From Arthrobacter sp. MMS18-M83 (lineage in GTDB: Bacteria; Actinomycetota; Actinomycetes; Actinomycetales; Micrococcaceae): 64,000 bases of DNA. The translations under genes were made by a program, and so were the position numbers. The DNA lies in assembly GCF_026683955.1 (NCBI RefSeq), contig NZ_CP113343.1, positions 2,108,001-2,172,000 of the forward strand. The letters are read 5' to 3'. Positions 26,219-37,508 of this stretch are shown here, piece by piece. How positions within the stretch are numbered: the stretch's first letter is position 1; every line of letters begins with the position of its first letter. The notes under the pieces were generated by a model, which saw only the letters and a program-made list of their open reading frames with translations, ran no database searches and was not told where the DNA came from.

Positions 26219-27196
26219 ATGACCAATCTGAGCGAATCCGCAACTGTGACCGACACCAAGGCGCCCGCATTCGAACCCAACGTTCGTTACCTGCTCCGCG
26301 ATGGCGAACTGGTGGAGTACGCAGATGCCAAGCTCCATGTCCTGAGCACAACATTGAAGTACGGCGTCGGCGTATTCGAAGGGTTCCGTGCCTACTGGAG
26401 CGATGAGGACCAGCAGCTCTACGCTTTCCGGGTGGCCGACCACATGCGCCGGCTGATTGACTCGATGCGGGTTGTGGAAATCGACGGGCCCCGCGACATC
26501 GGCGTCTTGAGCGAACAATTGCTCGGCCTCGTGCGTGCGAACGATTTGCGCGGGAACCTCCACATGCGCGCACAAGTATTCGTCGACTCGAGTGATGGCA
26601 AGCCCGAAGACACTGGACCGGTCACCGTATTCATGGCGGCCATCCCCATGGGCAACTACTTCGGGGCCAGCGGACTGGATGTGCAGATCAGCAGTTGGGC
26701 CCGCCTGTCCGACCGCTCCATGCCGCCCAGGGTCAAGTCGATCGCCAACTACCAGAACGGACGCCTCGCCATGTTGGAGGCTCGACGCAACGGATACGAC
26801 GCGGCTCTTCTGCTGACCGAAGATGGCCATGTTGCGGAAGGCGCAGGCTACAACGTGTTCATGGTCCGCCAAGGCCGGCTGTGCACACCCCCCGCCACGG
26901 ACAGCATCCTGGAGGGAATAACCAGGGACAGCGTCCTTCATCTGGCACGAAACGTGCTCGGCGTCGACGTGGACATACGGGCAATCGACCGCACGGAACT
27001 CTACTCGGCTGACGAAGTCTTCGTGTGCGGCAGCGCCGCCGAAATCAACCACGTCTCTTCTGTGGACCGCACGCCGATCGGCGACGGAACGGCCGGCGAG
27101 CTAACCCGCCAGCTGCAGCATGCCTATCGTCAGTCCGTCGTCGGGCGTGTTGCCGCCGATCAAAAGTGGGCACTGCCCGTCTATCCCACCGCCTAG
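26219..27196 (+). CDS. Class IV aminotransferase, branched-chain type
   Basis: The ATG at 26219 is preceded by GGAGA and gives 325 residues. The fold-type IV PLP enzyme is clear: KYGVGVFEGFRAY near the start, the catalytic Lys about residue 173 in PPRVKSIANYQN, the phosphate-binding segment EGAGYNVFMV, and TDSILEGITRDSV. It resembles IlvE but could be a D-amino acid or beta-amino acid transaminase. Its position, followed by a formamidase and a hydantoinase, suggests a catabolic role, removing nitrogen from an amino acid released by ring opening. Confidence 0.88.
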   Translation: MTNLSESATVTDTKAPAFEPNVRYLLRDGELVEYADAKLHVLSTTLKYGVGVFEGFRAYWSDEDQQLYAFRVADHMRRLIDSMRVVEIDGPRDIGVLSEQLLGLVRANDLRGNLHMRAQVFVDSSDGKPEDTGPVTVFMAAIPMGNYFGASGLDVQISSWARLSDRSMPPRVKSIANYQNGRLAMLEARRNGYDAALLLTEDGHVAEGAGYNVFMVRQGRLCTPPATDSILEGITRDSVLHLARNVLGVDVDIRAIDRTELYSADEVFVCGSAAEINHVSSVDRTPIGDGTAGELTRQLQHAYRQSVVGRVAADQKWALPVYPTA

Positions 27197-27228
27197 GTTT
27201 TCCCCACCGCCTCAACGAAAGGGGCAGA

Positions 27229-28134
27229 ATGCTCAACATGCTCCACGCAAGCCATGAATCGGCGTCGGGGTCCTTTGACCGTGACGCGACTCCCGTGATC
27301 GAAGTGGGCCAGGGCGAGCTATTCTCGCTCAGCGCAAGGAGCCTGCTGACTGGCGGCTTGTTCGAACGGACCGGCGAGTACGAGAAGCTGTCGATCCCCG
27401 TGACGGGGCCGGTGGCTGTCCGCGGGGTCAGTCCGGGGGACACACTTCGCATTGACGTCCACGAGATCCGAATCGCCGATCGGGGCGCAATGGTCACGCT
27501 CCCTGGGCGTGGCGGTTTCACGGATGGACTGGGCCGATCCGGCCGGATTGTCGACATTGAGGACGGGAATGTCCGGTTCGACGACGATATCCGGATTCCC
27601 GTTCGGCCGATGATCGGCAAGATGGGCGTAGCACCGGCCGATGAAAATCCCAATTCAAGCACGGTCGGGGTGCACGGCGGCAACATGGACTGCAAGGACG
27701 TGACCGCAGGCTCGGCCGTCATCTTGCCCGTCCAGAGCGCCCACGCCCTGCTCTATGCCGGAGACCTCCACGCAGTACAGGGCGACGGCGAGTGCTCCCT
27801 CACCGCCGTGGAGGTTGAGGGCAGCGTTGTTCTCTCCTGCAACGTTCTGGCCGGGGTCACCGTCAAACGGCCTGTGGTCTTGTCCGGGGGGTCCGTCATC
27901 ACGATCGGTGACGGCGAGACGCTCGACGACGCCGCCCGGCTTGCGCTCGACGACATGCTCGAACTCCTGCAGGCCGACCGGAAGTGGACCCGGGAGAAAA
28001 CGGCGATGCTGATGAGCGCGGCCGCGGATGTCTCTGTCTCCCAGCTGGTCAACGCACGCGCCTCGGTAAAAGTCTCGCTCGCCGCCCGCTACTTCACGTC
28101 CACACCGTTTTCCCTTGAACCTCACCAACAGTGA
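27229..28134 (+). CDS. Acetamidase/formamidase-family hydrolase
   Basis: The ATG at 27229 follows GAAAGGGG and gives 301 residues. FmdA/AmdA hallmarks are PMIGKMGVAP, the metal-site block GVHGGNMDCKD, and YAGDLHAVQGDGE. The family hydrolyses small linear amides such as formamide, which would be an expected by-product of a ring-cleavage pathway. It sits 32 bp after the aminotransferase and 33 bp before the hydantoinase, so the three genes form an operon. Confidence 0.9.
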   Translation: MLNMLHASHESASGSFDRDATPVIEVGQGELFSLSARSLLTGGLFERTGEYEKLSIPVTGPVAVRGVSPGDTLRIDVHEIRIADRGAMVTLPGRGGFTDGLGRSGRIVDIEDGNVRFDDDIRIPVRPMIGKMGVAPADENPNSSTVGVHGGNMDCKDVTAGSAVILPVQSAHALLYAGDLHAVQGDGECSLTAVEVEGSVVLSCNVLAGVTVKRPVVLSGGSVITIGDGETLDDAARLALDDMLELLQADRKWTREKTAMLMSAAADVSVSQLVNARASVKVSLAARYFTSTPFSLEPHQQ

Positions 28135-28167
28135 CCCCTCACCAACTCTGAAAGGCGCGACCCCCTG

Positions 28168-30773
<2,606 letters not shown>

Positions 30774-30923
30774 TCGCCATTTGGCGCCGGGATCCGCTCG
30801 CTGTGAGTCAGCAGGAATTGTCACAGTCCAGGCACAGGGTAGGTACAGAGGCACGAAAGTATGGGGTTCCAGGATGGAGCTAGCTTCGAAACCGTCGGAG
30901 TTGAACTTCTAAGGAGCACCAAC

Positions 30924-31538
30924 GTGAACAAAGTCCGGAAAATCGCTGCGGGCGTTGCATTGATGGGCGCCGTCGCAGGCGGCGGCGCTCTTACCGCCAT
31001 GGCCCTGCCGGCCAACGCCGCAACCACTGACACCTCCACCGCCAGCCCGTCCGCACCTGCATCGAAAGGGGCCGCGCACGGGAACGAAACAGCCCTGACG
31101 GGTGACACGGCCACCAAGGTCAAGGACGCCGTCCTCGCCGCCAACTCCGGTTCCACGGTCGAGAACATGACCACCGAAGACGACGGTAGCGCCGCCTACG
31201 AAGCACACATCACCAAGACGGACGGCACCCACGCCACCGTCAAACTCGATGCCAACTTCAAGGTCACCGCAACCGAAACCGGCGGCCCGGGAGGCGGTAA
31301 GGGCGGCCACGGCAACCACGGAAATGAGACCGACCTCACCGGCGACACCGCCACCAAGGTCAAGGACGCCGTCCTCGCCGCCAACTCCGGTGCCACAGTC
31401 GAGAACATGACCACCGAAGACGACGGCAGCGCCGCCTACGAAGCACACATCACCAAGACGGACGGCACCCACGCCACCGTCAAACTCGATGCGAACTTCA
31501 AGGTCACCGCAACCGAAACCGGCGGCCCTGGGCACTAA
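30924..31538 (+). CDS. Secreted protein with two near-identical PepSY-like repeats
   Basis: The GTG at 30924 has AAGGAG upstream and gives 204 residues. A signal peptide (about residues 1-32, ending ANA-A) exports the protein. The mature part has two almost identical units starting NET(A/D)LTGDTATKVKDAVLAA and ending in KVTATETGGPG, joined by a Gly/His-rich linker. Each unit resembles the small PepSY domain: a helix followed by strands with acidic DDGSAAYEAHI. PepSY proteins often inhibit or modulate peptidases at the cell surface, but no target is evident here. Confidence 0.75.
   Translation: MNKVRKIAAGVALMGAVAGGGALTAMALPANAATTDTSTASPSAPASKGAAHGNETALTGDTATKVKDAVLAANSGSTVENMTTEDDGSAAYEAHITKTDGTHATVKLDANFKVTATETGGPGGGKGGHGNHGNETDLTGDTATKVKDAVLAANSGATVENMTTEDDGSAAYEAHITKTDGTHATVKLDANFKVTATETGGPGH
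31081..31535 (+). repeat. 240-bp-offset direct repeat within the PepSY-like gene
   Basis: Bases 31081-31295 recur at 31321-31535 with an offset of exactly 240 bp and only a few substitutions, several of them silent. The shift equals 80 codons. The very low divergence implies recent duplication or ongoing gene conversion between units. Confidence 0.85.
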
Positions 31539-31558
31539 CTCCCAACCCAACGACCCAC

Positions 31559-31604
31559 GTGGGCGGACACAGCAACAAGCTGTATCCGCCCACGGCTGTT
31601 TTTC
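31559..31604 (+). terminator. Rho-independent terminator
   Basis: GTGGGCGGACACAGC pairs with GCTGTATCCGCCCAC across the loop AACAA, and a short T run (GGCTGTTTTT) follows. It lies 20 bp after the stop of the repeat protein gene. It is one of the two clearest terminators in the window. Confidence 0.85.
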
Positions 31605-31690
31605 ACCTGAGCCTCAACGGGACCTTCGCGGTAGGAACCGTGTACTGGCAGCACCTCCCACAGTTCCACCACCGGAAGTAGCCTGAAACC

Positions 31691-32575
31691 ATGGACAGTC
31701 GAAACGATGTGAGTGAGTTCCTGCGCTCCCGCCGGGCCAAGGTGACCCCGGATCAAGTGAATCTCATAGTAGGTGCCAACCGGCGGGTGCCCGGCCTGCG
31801 GCGGGAAGAGGTAGCAACACTGGCTTCGGTCAGCGTGGACTACTACGCCCGGCTGGAACGCGGCAACCTCACAGGGGTGTCGGACGAAGTGCTTGAAGCA
31901 ATCGCCCAAGCCCTCAGGCTGGACGAAGCCGAGACCGCTCACTTGTTCGACCTCGCCCGGGCCGCACAGCCCGGGCCAGCCCGCCGCCGTCGGGCAGTCA
32001 CCCCTGCGCAGCAGGTGCGCCCGAGCCTCCAACGATTCATGGACGCGATTACAGGCGCCCCCACCTGGGTGCGGAACGAGCGCATGGATCTCATCACCGC
32101 CAACCCGCTCGGCCGAGCCCTCTACTCACCGCTTTTTGCCGATCCCGTCCGTCCCGTGAATAACGCCCGGTTCGTGTTCCTCAACCCTGAGTCACGCACC
32201 TTCTACCCCGATTGGGAGCAGGGCGCGAACGATATTGTCGCCACCCTCCGTAGTTACGCCGGACGCCAACCGCATAACAAGCGCCTAAGCGATCTGGTGG
32301 GCGAGCTCGCGACCCGGAGCGAGGAATTCCGCACACTCTGGGCTGCCCACAACGTCCGCTTCCACCGAACAGGCACTAAGCGCCTCCACCACCCGGTGGT
32401 CGGAGATCTCGAGCTCAGCTACGAGGCAATGGAACTGCCGGCCAACCCCGGGTGGACGATGTTCGCGTTCACCGCCGAACCTGGGTCCGCGAGTGACGAA
32501 CGCCTGAAACTGCTCGCCAGCTGGGCGGCGACCACCACGGCTGAACTGGCCGCACCGGCGTCGATCTCTGACTGA
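31691..32575 (+). CDS. MmyB-type helix-turn-helix transcriptional regulator
   Basis: A 294-residue regulator. Residues about 8-75 form an XRE-type HTH (VPGLRREEVATLASVSVDYYARLERG), and the rest is the MmyB-like ligand-binding domain with WVRNERMDLITANPLGRALY and HHPVVGDLELSYEAMEL. The C-terminal domain of this actinobacterial family is PAS-like and probably binds a small or fatty-acyl ligand. Such genes often lie beside oxidoreductases, here the aldo/keto reductase 0.9 kb away. The direct target is unknown. Confidence 0.9.
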   Translation: MDSRNDVSEFLRSRRAKVTPDQVNLIVGANRRVPGLRREEVATLASVSVDYYARLERGNLTGVSDEVLEAIAQALRLDEAETAHLFDLARAAQPGPARRRRAVTPAQQVRPSLQRFMDAITGAPTWVRNERMDLITANPLGRALYSPLFADPVRPVNNARFVFLNPESRTFYPDWEQGANDIVATLRSYAGRQPHNKRLSDLVGELATRSEEFRTLWAAHNVRFHRTGTKRLHHPVVGDLELSYEAMELPANPGWTMFAFTAEPGSASDERLKLLASWAATTTAELAAPASISD

Positions 32576-32595
32576 CCTCCGCGGTAAGGGGGAGC

Positions 32596-34224
32596 CTAAG
32601 CCGCCGGCATTCGTTGAGCAGTGGCGGGTTCCTCCGTCACATAAACGAGCTGCCAGAGGTGTGGCGGCGGAAGAATCGCCGTCGCGCAGTCCCCGTCGAG
32701 CTCAACGGGAACATCGACGAGCCTTGACTGCCGATCCGGATCTGCGTACCGAATGCGCGGTACCGTACCCCGGGTCCGCCGGATGCGCAGGCGCCCTCCG
32801 CCCGGTGACTGCGGCACTGCGCGCGGCTCATCCCACTCGGTGTCTGTTTGGCCCAGCAAGTTGATCATGTGGATGGCGAATCCACCGGGCACGCTGGTGA
32901 CGCGACGCCAGACGGCCCCGGGCTCAGGACGGTCTGTTACCGCCGCGGCCTGGTAGGAAATGTCCAGATCGTCGTTGTACGTCCCCGCGTAGGATCCCGT
33001 GACATCGCAGATCGCGGGATCCATGGTCAATTCGTCGTGTTCCACGAGGAAGTCGTACCAACGCGCCAGGAAGGCCGCTGTTTCCTGGTTGATGGGGTGG
33101 TTGCGGACATAGTACGGATCAACCAACACCCGGTCCCCTTCACCGGCCAGGAGCTGCGTTGCTCCGTGGGAAAACAGTGTGGCCATGGTCAGCGCAGTTG
33201 CCCTGTCGGCAGCTTGCTGGTCGGCAGTGTCGTACACGTGCTGGTACGCAGCGATCACCACAGGCTGGTCTCGGCGCGCAGCCTTTGCCCGGCTGACGAC
33301 GTCGGCCAGGGAACCCAAAGTAGTGTGCGGCGGCCAGACTTCTATGTAGACGGCGTCCTGGGGAGTCGGAGCCGTGCGCCATGTGGGAAAGTCATTGACA
33401 TTGTTGAAGACCAAGTGGCTGGTGGGTAACGCGTTCCGGACGCCCTCGATCAGCTGGACGAATGAATCTGCGACGTCCACCAGGGCACCATCCGGAGTGG
33501 CTGCGCGTTTGGGATATCCGTATTGGTCCAGGTGGAAGCCGTCGAATCCGAGGGATGATGTGGCGTCGGCCAGTTCCTTGGTGAAATGGGCGAGCCACGG
33601 TTGGGCCGCCGGGTCCAGGAGGAAGAGGAAGTCTCCCAGTGCGTAGGGTTCGCCGCTTGGCGTGAGCATGGCGTGTTGCTGCCAGTTGTGCCATTCGCCG
33701 GGACCGGCCGCGTACACGGCGGCATAGCCGAGTGTCCGGGATCCCGCCGCCTGGATGGTCCTCACAAGTTCCTTGACCTTGGCCAGGGAAATGGTCTGGC
33801 CAAGGGCATCTACATACTCGGAGCCGCCACCCATCAGGTCCGCGTGGCGGTAGGCCCAATCGTAGAACTGGACGCCGTTCAGGTGCAGCCTGCGGACGAG
33901 TTCGGCAACGGGCTGCACGTCCTTGTCCGGCCCATAGCTGGCTACAAAACCGTATCTCAAGCGTGCCCTCGGGTCCGCGGCGACCTCGACGGCGGTCCGG
34001 ACGGTCTTGCCGTCGGCCTCGAGTTCCACGCCATAGCCACCCGGGCCGAGAGGGCCCAGGCTAAGAATTCCGGAACCGCATCCTTCGTGCGTCTGGATCC
34101 GCTCGCCGAGGTGCCAAACCGTGAGGGCGGCAGTGACGCCGTCGGGAATCCAGAGTTCGACGGCGGCCGGTTCCGTGGGCGAGTAGCTCGCCTTAGTGGG
34201 GAGAATGTCGAGGGGTTGAGCCAT
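32596..34224 (-). CDS. GH66 dextranase/cyclodextran-synthase-type glycoside hydrolase
   Basis: A 542-residue protein without a signal peptide. GH66 features are VQFYDWAYRHADL, GYAAVYAAGPGEW, the nucleophile region LGFDGFHLDQYG (Asp about 233) and the acid/base region AVYIEVWPP (Glu about 295), flanked by beta-sandwich parts at each end. GH66 enzymes cleave alpha-1,6-glucan endo-fashion or form cyclic isomaltooligosaccharides. Most are secreted; this one appears cytoplasmic and would act on imported isomaltooligosaccharides or cyclic forms. It is the last gene of an operon with a sugar ABC importer. Confidence 0.85.
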   Translation of the reverse strand: MAQPLDILPTKASYSPTEPAAVELWIPDGVTAALTVWHLGERIQTHEGCGSGILSLGPLGPGGYGVELEADGKTVRTAVEVAADPRARLRYGFVASYGPDKDVQPVAELVRRLHLNGVQFYDWAYRHADLMGGGSEYVDALGQTISLAKVKELVRTIQAAGSRTLGYAAVYAAGPGEWHNWQQHAMLTPSGEPYALGDFLFLLDPAAQPWLAHFTKELADATSSLGFDGFHLDQYGYPKRAATPDGALVDVADSFVQLIEGVRNALPTSHLVFNNVNDFPTWRTAPTPQDAVYIEVWPPHTTLGSLADVVSRAKAARRDQPVVIAAYQHVYDTADQQAADRATALTMATLFSHGATQLLAGEGDRVLVDPYYVRNHPINQETAAFLARWYDFLVEHDELTMDPAICDVTGSYAGTYNDDLDISYQAAAVTDRPEPGAVWRRVTSVPGGFAIHMINLLGQTDTEWDEPRAVPQSPGGGRLRIRRTRGTVPRIRYADPDRQSRLVDVPVELDGDCATAILPPPHLWQLVYVTEEPATAQRMPAA

Positions 34225-34257
34225 GTGGGTGTCCTTGGGTGTTGTGACGCTTCGCGC

Positions 34258-35154
34258 CTATTTGACGGCACCGGTGGTGATTCCGGCGATGAGGTGCTTT
34301 TGTCCCGCGACGTAGACGGCGATCACCGGGATGACAGCGAGGGTGGAGGCCGCGAACACGAGGCCCCACGCGGTCGAGTGCTCGCCTTGGAAAGCCGCGA
34401 TGCCGAGGGGAAGCGTGCGCTTAGTGGCGTCGCTGATGACAGTCAGGGCCCATACGTATTCATCCCACGCGCCGAGGAAGGAAAAGACCGCGGCGGTGGC
34501 CAGGGCCGGACGGGCAAGGGGGATGTACAGGACCAGGAATTTGCGGAGGATCCCCGCGCCATCGACCGTCATGGCTTCGTCCAATTCCCTGGGGACCCTT
34601 TCGAAAAAGGCCCGCAAAAGAAATGTGGTGAAGGCAATCTGCCCGGCCGTGTAGAAAAACACCAGGCCTTCCAGGGAGTCGAGCATATTCAGGCTTTTCG
34701 CCAGGACGAACTGCGGGACGATCACCACAATGCCCGGGATCATCAATCCCGCGAGCAGCAGGGAGAACATGAAGTTCTTGAGCGGGAAGTCGAAACGGGC
34801 GAAGGCGAAGGCCGTCATTGACGAAATGACCACTGACGCCACGGTGGTCAGCACTGAAACGTAAGCTGAGTTTCCAAAGAATCCAGCGAAATTGTTCTCC
34901 GTCCAGGCTTCCTCGTAGTTTGCTGAGGTGAGCGTCTGCGGCAGGAAATGCGGAGGATTCGGAAGCGTGGCCGTGTTGGGCTCCAGTGAGGTGGACACCA
35001 TGATCATGAAAGGCGCCACCATCATCACTGCGCCGCACACGACGATCGCCACGCGGACTAGCAGCCAGATGTTGAACGGCCGCTTTGAGCGTTCGTTCCT
35101 GGACGGTTTGTCCGCCTCGCGCGAGCTTTTCGGCTTGAGGGAAATCGCCGTCAT
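34258..35154 (-). CDS. Sugar ABC transporter permease (MalG-like)
   Basis: A 298-residue permease of the carbohydrate uptake-1 group. A basic N-terminal tail leads to six helices, and the EAA loop reads ELDEAMTVDGAGILRKFLVL. The ATG overlaps the stop of the MalF-like gene. Together they would import isomaltooligosaccharides for the GH66 and GH13 enzymes. No ATPase is encoded nearby, so a shared MsiK-type ATPase elsewhere is expected. Confidence 0.9.
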   Translation of the reverse strand: MTAISLKPKSSREADKPSRNERSKRPFNIWLLVRVAIVVCGAVMMVAPFMIMVSTSLEPNTATLPNPPHFLPQTLTSANYEEAWTENNFAGFFGNSAYVSVLTTVASVVISSMTAFAFARFDFPLKNFMFSLLLAGLMIPGIVVIVPQFVLAKSLNMLDSLEGLVFFYTAGQIAFTTFLLRAFFERVPRELDEAMTVDGAGILRKFLVLYIPLARPALATAAVFSFLGAWDEYVWALTVISDATKRTLPLGIAAFQGEHSTAWGLVFAASTLAVIPVIAVYVAGQKHLIAGITTGAVK

Positions 35155-36125
35155 CGCAGGGCCTCCTTCTTCTCACCAAAGAATTTGAACTGGGCGAACG
35201 ACACAACAAAGATGAAGATCGCGAGGATGAAGGACATGGCCGAGCCATAGCCGAAGTCCAGGAACGAGAACGCTTGCTTGTACATATAGGTCAGGGGAAC
35301 CTCTGTGCTTCCCGCGGGTCCGCCGTTGGTCATGAGAAGGACTGAGGGAAAAACATTGAATGCCCCGATCACTTGCAAGACGAGCACGAACAGCAGTGTT
35401 CCTCGAATTCCGGGCAGGGTCACGTGGACGAACTTATGCCAGGCATTCGCACCGTCCAGTGCGGCCGCCTCATACAGCTCCTCCCCCACACCGCCCAGCG
35501 ACGCCAGGAACACCACCAAGCACCATCCGAGGTTCTTCCAGATCCCCAGGAGGGAAATGGCAATCAGTCCTGTCCAGCGTTGTTCAAGCCACGGCACGGC
35601 ATGATCGGAAAGGGACAGAAAGTCCGTAATGAACCAGTTGACCGCACCGTTGTCCGTGGTGAAAAGGAACTTGAACAAGAGGGAGACCACCACCCAGCTG
35701 GTGACCACAGGAATGTAGAACAGGACCCGGAAGAGGGTACGGCCCGGCATCTTCTTCTGGAGGAGGACCGCGAAGAACAGGCCCAGTGCAACGGTGGCCG
35801 GAACGGACATCAACAGGTACACGCCGGCGTTGACCACGCTCGTCCAGAACTGGGGATCGGCCAGGGCTCGAACGTAGTTGTCCAGTCCGATGAAGGTACT
35901 TGCCTGGGTGGGCAGCACGGACCACTTGTAGAACGAGATCTGCAGGGAGCGCACCAGCGGGTATCCAGTGGTCAGCAAGAACAGAATCAACCCGGGAGCC
36001 GCGAACGCCCACGGCACCCACCAATGGGAAGGCCTGCGGCTCGCCCCTCCACGGCCCGGTTTGCGAGGCCGGGCCGTGGAGGGCGACGAAACTGTTTGTT
36101 TCCGGAGAACACCTTGTGACGTCAT
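35151..36125 (-). CDS. Sugar ABC transporter permease (MalF-like)
   Basis: A 324-residue permease. It starts with a long Arg/Pro-rich cytoplasmic tail, then six helices with LFRVLFYIPVVTSWVVV and the EAA loop EELYEAAALDGANAWHKFVH. It lies directly after the binding-protein gene (3-bp gap) and overlaps the MalG-like gene. It forms the second channel subunit of the isomaltooligosaccharide-type importer. Confidence 0.9.
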   Translation of the reverse strand: MTSQGVLRKQTVSSPSTARPRKPGRGGASRRPSHWWVPWAFAAPGLILFLLTTGYPLVRSLQISFYKWSVLPTQASTFIGLDNYVRALADPQFWTSVVNAGVYLLMSVPATVALGLFFAVLLQKKMPGRTLFRVLFYIPVVTSWVVVSLLFKFLFTTDNGAVNWFITDFLSLSDHAVPWLEQRWTGLIAISLLGIWKNLGWCLVVFLASLGGVGEELYEAAALDGANAWHKFVHVTLPGIRGTLLFVLVLQVIGAFNVFPSVLLMTNGGPAGSTEVPLTYMYKQAFSFLDFGYGSAMSFILAIFIFVVSFAQFKFFGEKKEALR

Positions 36126-36128
36126 GTA

Positions 36129-37418
36129 TCAGCCTTGCGCCAAGAGCGGATCGATCTGTGCCACGGCGGCATCCATTGCCTGCTGGGCGGTCAGCTTGCC
36201 CTGAAGTGCAAGCTGGGCCTGCTTGGTGAAGATGTCATCAACCTTTGCCCACTGCGGCGTGGCCGGCCGAGGCTTGGCGGTCTTGAGCTGCTCCAGGAAG
36301 GCTGCATAGTAGGGCTGGATGGATGCCATCGATTCGGCCATATCCTTCTCCGCGGACAGCTGGCCTACCTGGCCCATCGCCTTTTGGGCGTCCGGAGACA
36401 GCATGTAGCGGATGAACTCGGCACCAAGCTCCTTGTTCTTGGATTGCTGCGTCATGACGATGTCTTCGCCGCCCACCACGCTGACGCTGCCGCCGTCGCC
36501 GCTGAACATCGGTGACGTCTTTGGCTGGAATGTCGGGTAGGACGTGGCCATGTTGGGGAAGGTCCACGGGCCGTCCACAATGGTCGGGTACATGCCCTTC
36601 GGCAAGCCGTCGCCCGTTGGCGTTCCGCCGCTGCCCCCGAGAATTACTCCAGGAATGGCCTTCTTGTTGTAAAGATCGACGATCAGCTGCAGGGCCGCGA
36701 CGGATTTTGGCCCATTCAAGTAGCCTGCGGACTTCTTCACGTCGGGATCAGTCATGTCGCCGCCGTTGGACCAGATGTAAGGAAGCATCTGCCATGCCCC
36801 GGAGCCGCCTTCGGCGAGGATGTATTTGCCTCCCACTTTGTCCGCAGCTGCTTTGAGTTCGTCCATAGTTTTCGGAACGGAAGCGATGCCGTTGGCCTTG
36901 AGCGCCTCATCGTTGTAGATGACCACCTTGGTGTTGGTGTCCAAAGGAAGGCCCCAGAGCTTGCCGTTGTACTTGTTCGTGGCGAGCGGACCAGTGAACA
37001 TTTTGTCGGCCCAGGACTGGAAGTCCGGCATGGCCTCGCTCAGCGGCGTCAGCACGCCGATCTTGGCCAGCTCAGGGACGGTGACAATGTCCGCGCGGAT
37101 GACATCCGGCAAGCTGGTACCAGCAGCCGCCGTGACGAGTTTCTGGTGCATGTCCTTGTCGGGGATCTGCACGGCCTTGACTTTGACGCCGGGGTGGAGC
37201 TTCTCGAAGTTCGGGATGATGGTCTTCTCCAAGGCCTTGATCTCACCCCCGCCCGCGCTGTAGGCGTGCCAGAAGGTGATTTCCCCGGACACAGCGGCCC
37301 CTGTTGCCAGGGTGGACACCGCGGCGGGCTGGGCACCACCGCCGCCGGTGTCACAAGCCGTGAGGCCGGCGGCCGCCAAAAGGGCTATGGAGGAGAGCGT
37401 GAAGAGTTTTTTCATCAT
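36129..37418 (-). CDS. Sugar ABC transporter substrate-binding lipoprotein
   Basis: A 429-residue family 1 extracellular binding protein. The signal peptide ends at the lipobox LTAC, and the mature protein begins with a Gly-rich linker and EITFWHAYSAGGGEIKALE. Later blocks WGLPLDTNTKVVIYN and GDGLPKGMYPTIVDGPW are typical. It supplies the specificity of the importer encoded immediately downstream. With GH66 and an alpha-1,6-glucosidase in the locus, isomaltooligosaccharides are the best ligand guess. Confidence 0.9.
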   Translation of the reverse strand: MMKKLFTLSSIALLAAAGLTACDTGGGGAQPAAVSTLATGAAVSGEITFWHAYSAGGGEIKALEKTIIPNFEKLHPGVKVKAVQIPDKDMHQKLVTAAAGTSLPDVIRADIVTVPELAKIGVLTPLSEAMPDFQSWADKMFTGPLATNKYNGKLWGLPLDTNTKVVIYNDEALKANGIASVPKTMDELKAAADKVGGKYILAEGGSGAWQMLPYIWSNGGDMTDPDVKKSAGYLNGPKSVAALQLIVDLYNKKAIPGVILGGSGGTPTGDGLPKGMYPTIVDGPWTFPNMATSYPTFQPKTSPMFSGDGGSVSVVGGEDIVMTQQSKNKELGAEFIRYMLSPDAQKAMGQVGQLSAEKDMAESMASIQPYYAAFLEQLKTAKPRPATPQWAKVDDIFTKQAQLALQGKLTAQQAMDAAVAQIDPLLAQG

Positions 37419-37508
37419 GGCTGGACCTTTCGCATTTCGGGCAGCGAGTACCCGCAGGGTTTGGGATGACGGTTTGGGAGAGGTTAGGGGGAAGGTTGGA
37501 ACAGCGGA

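Noticed and set aside
33586..34821. A 411-codon plus-strand frame across GH66 and permease genes
   Set aside because: It spans the junction of two convincing minus-strand genes and shows no recognisable domain.
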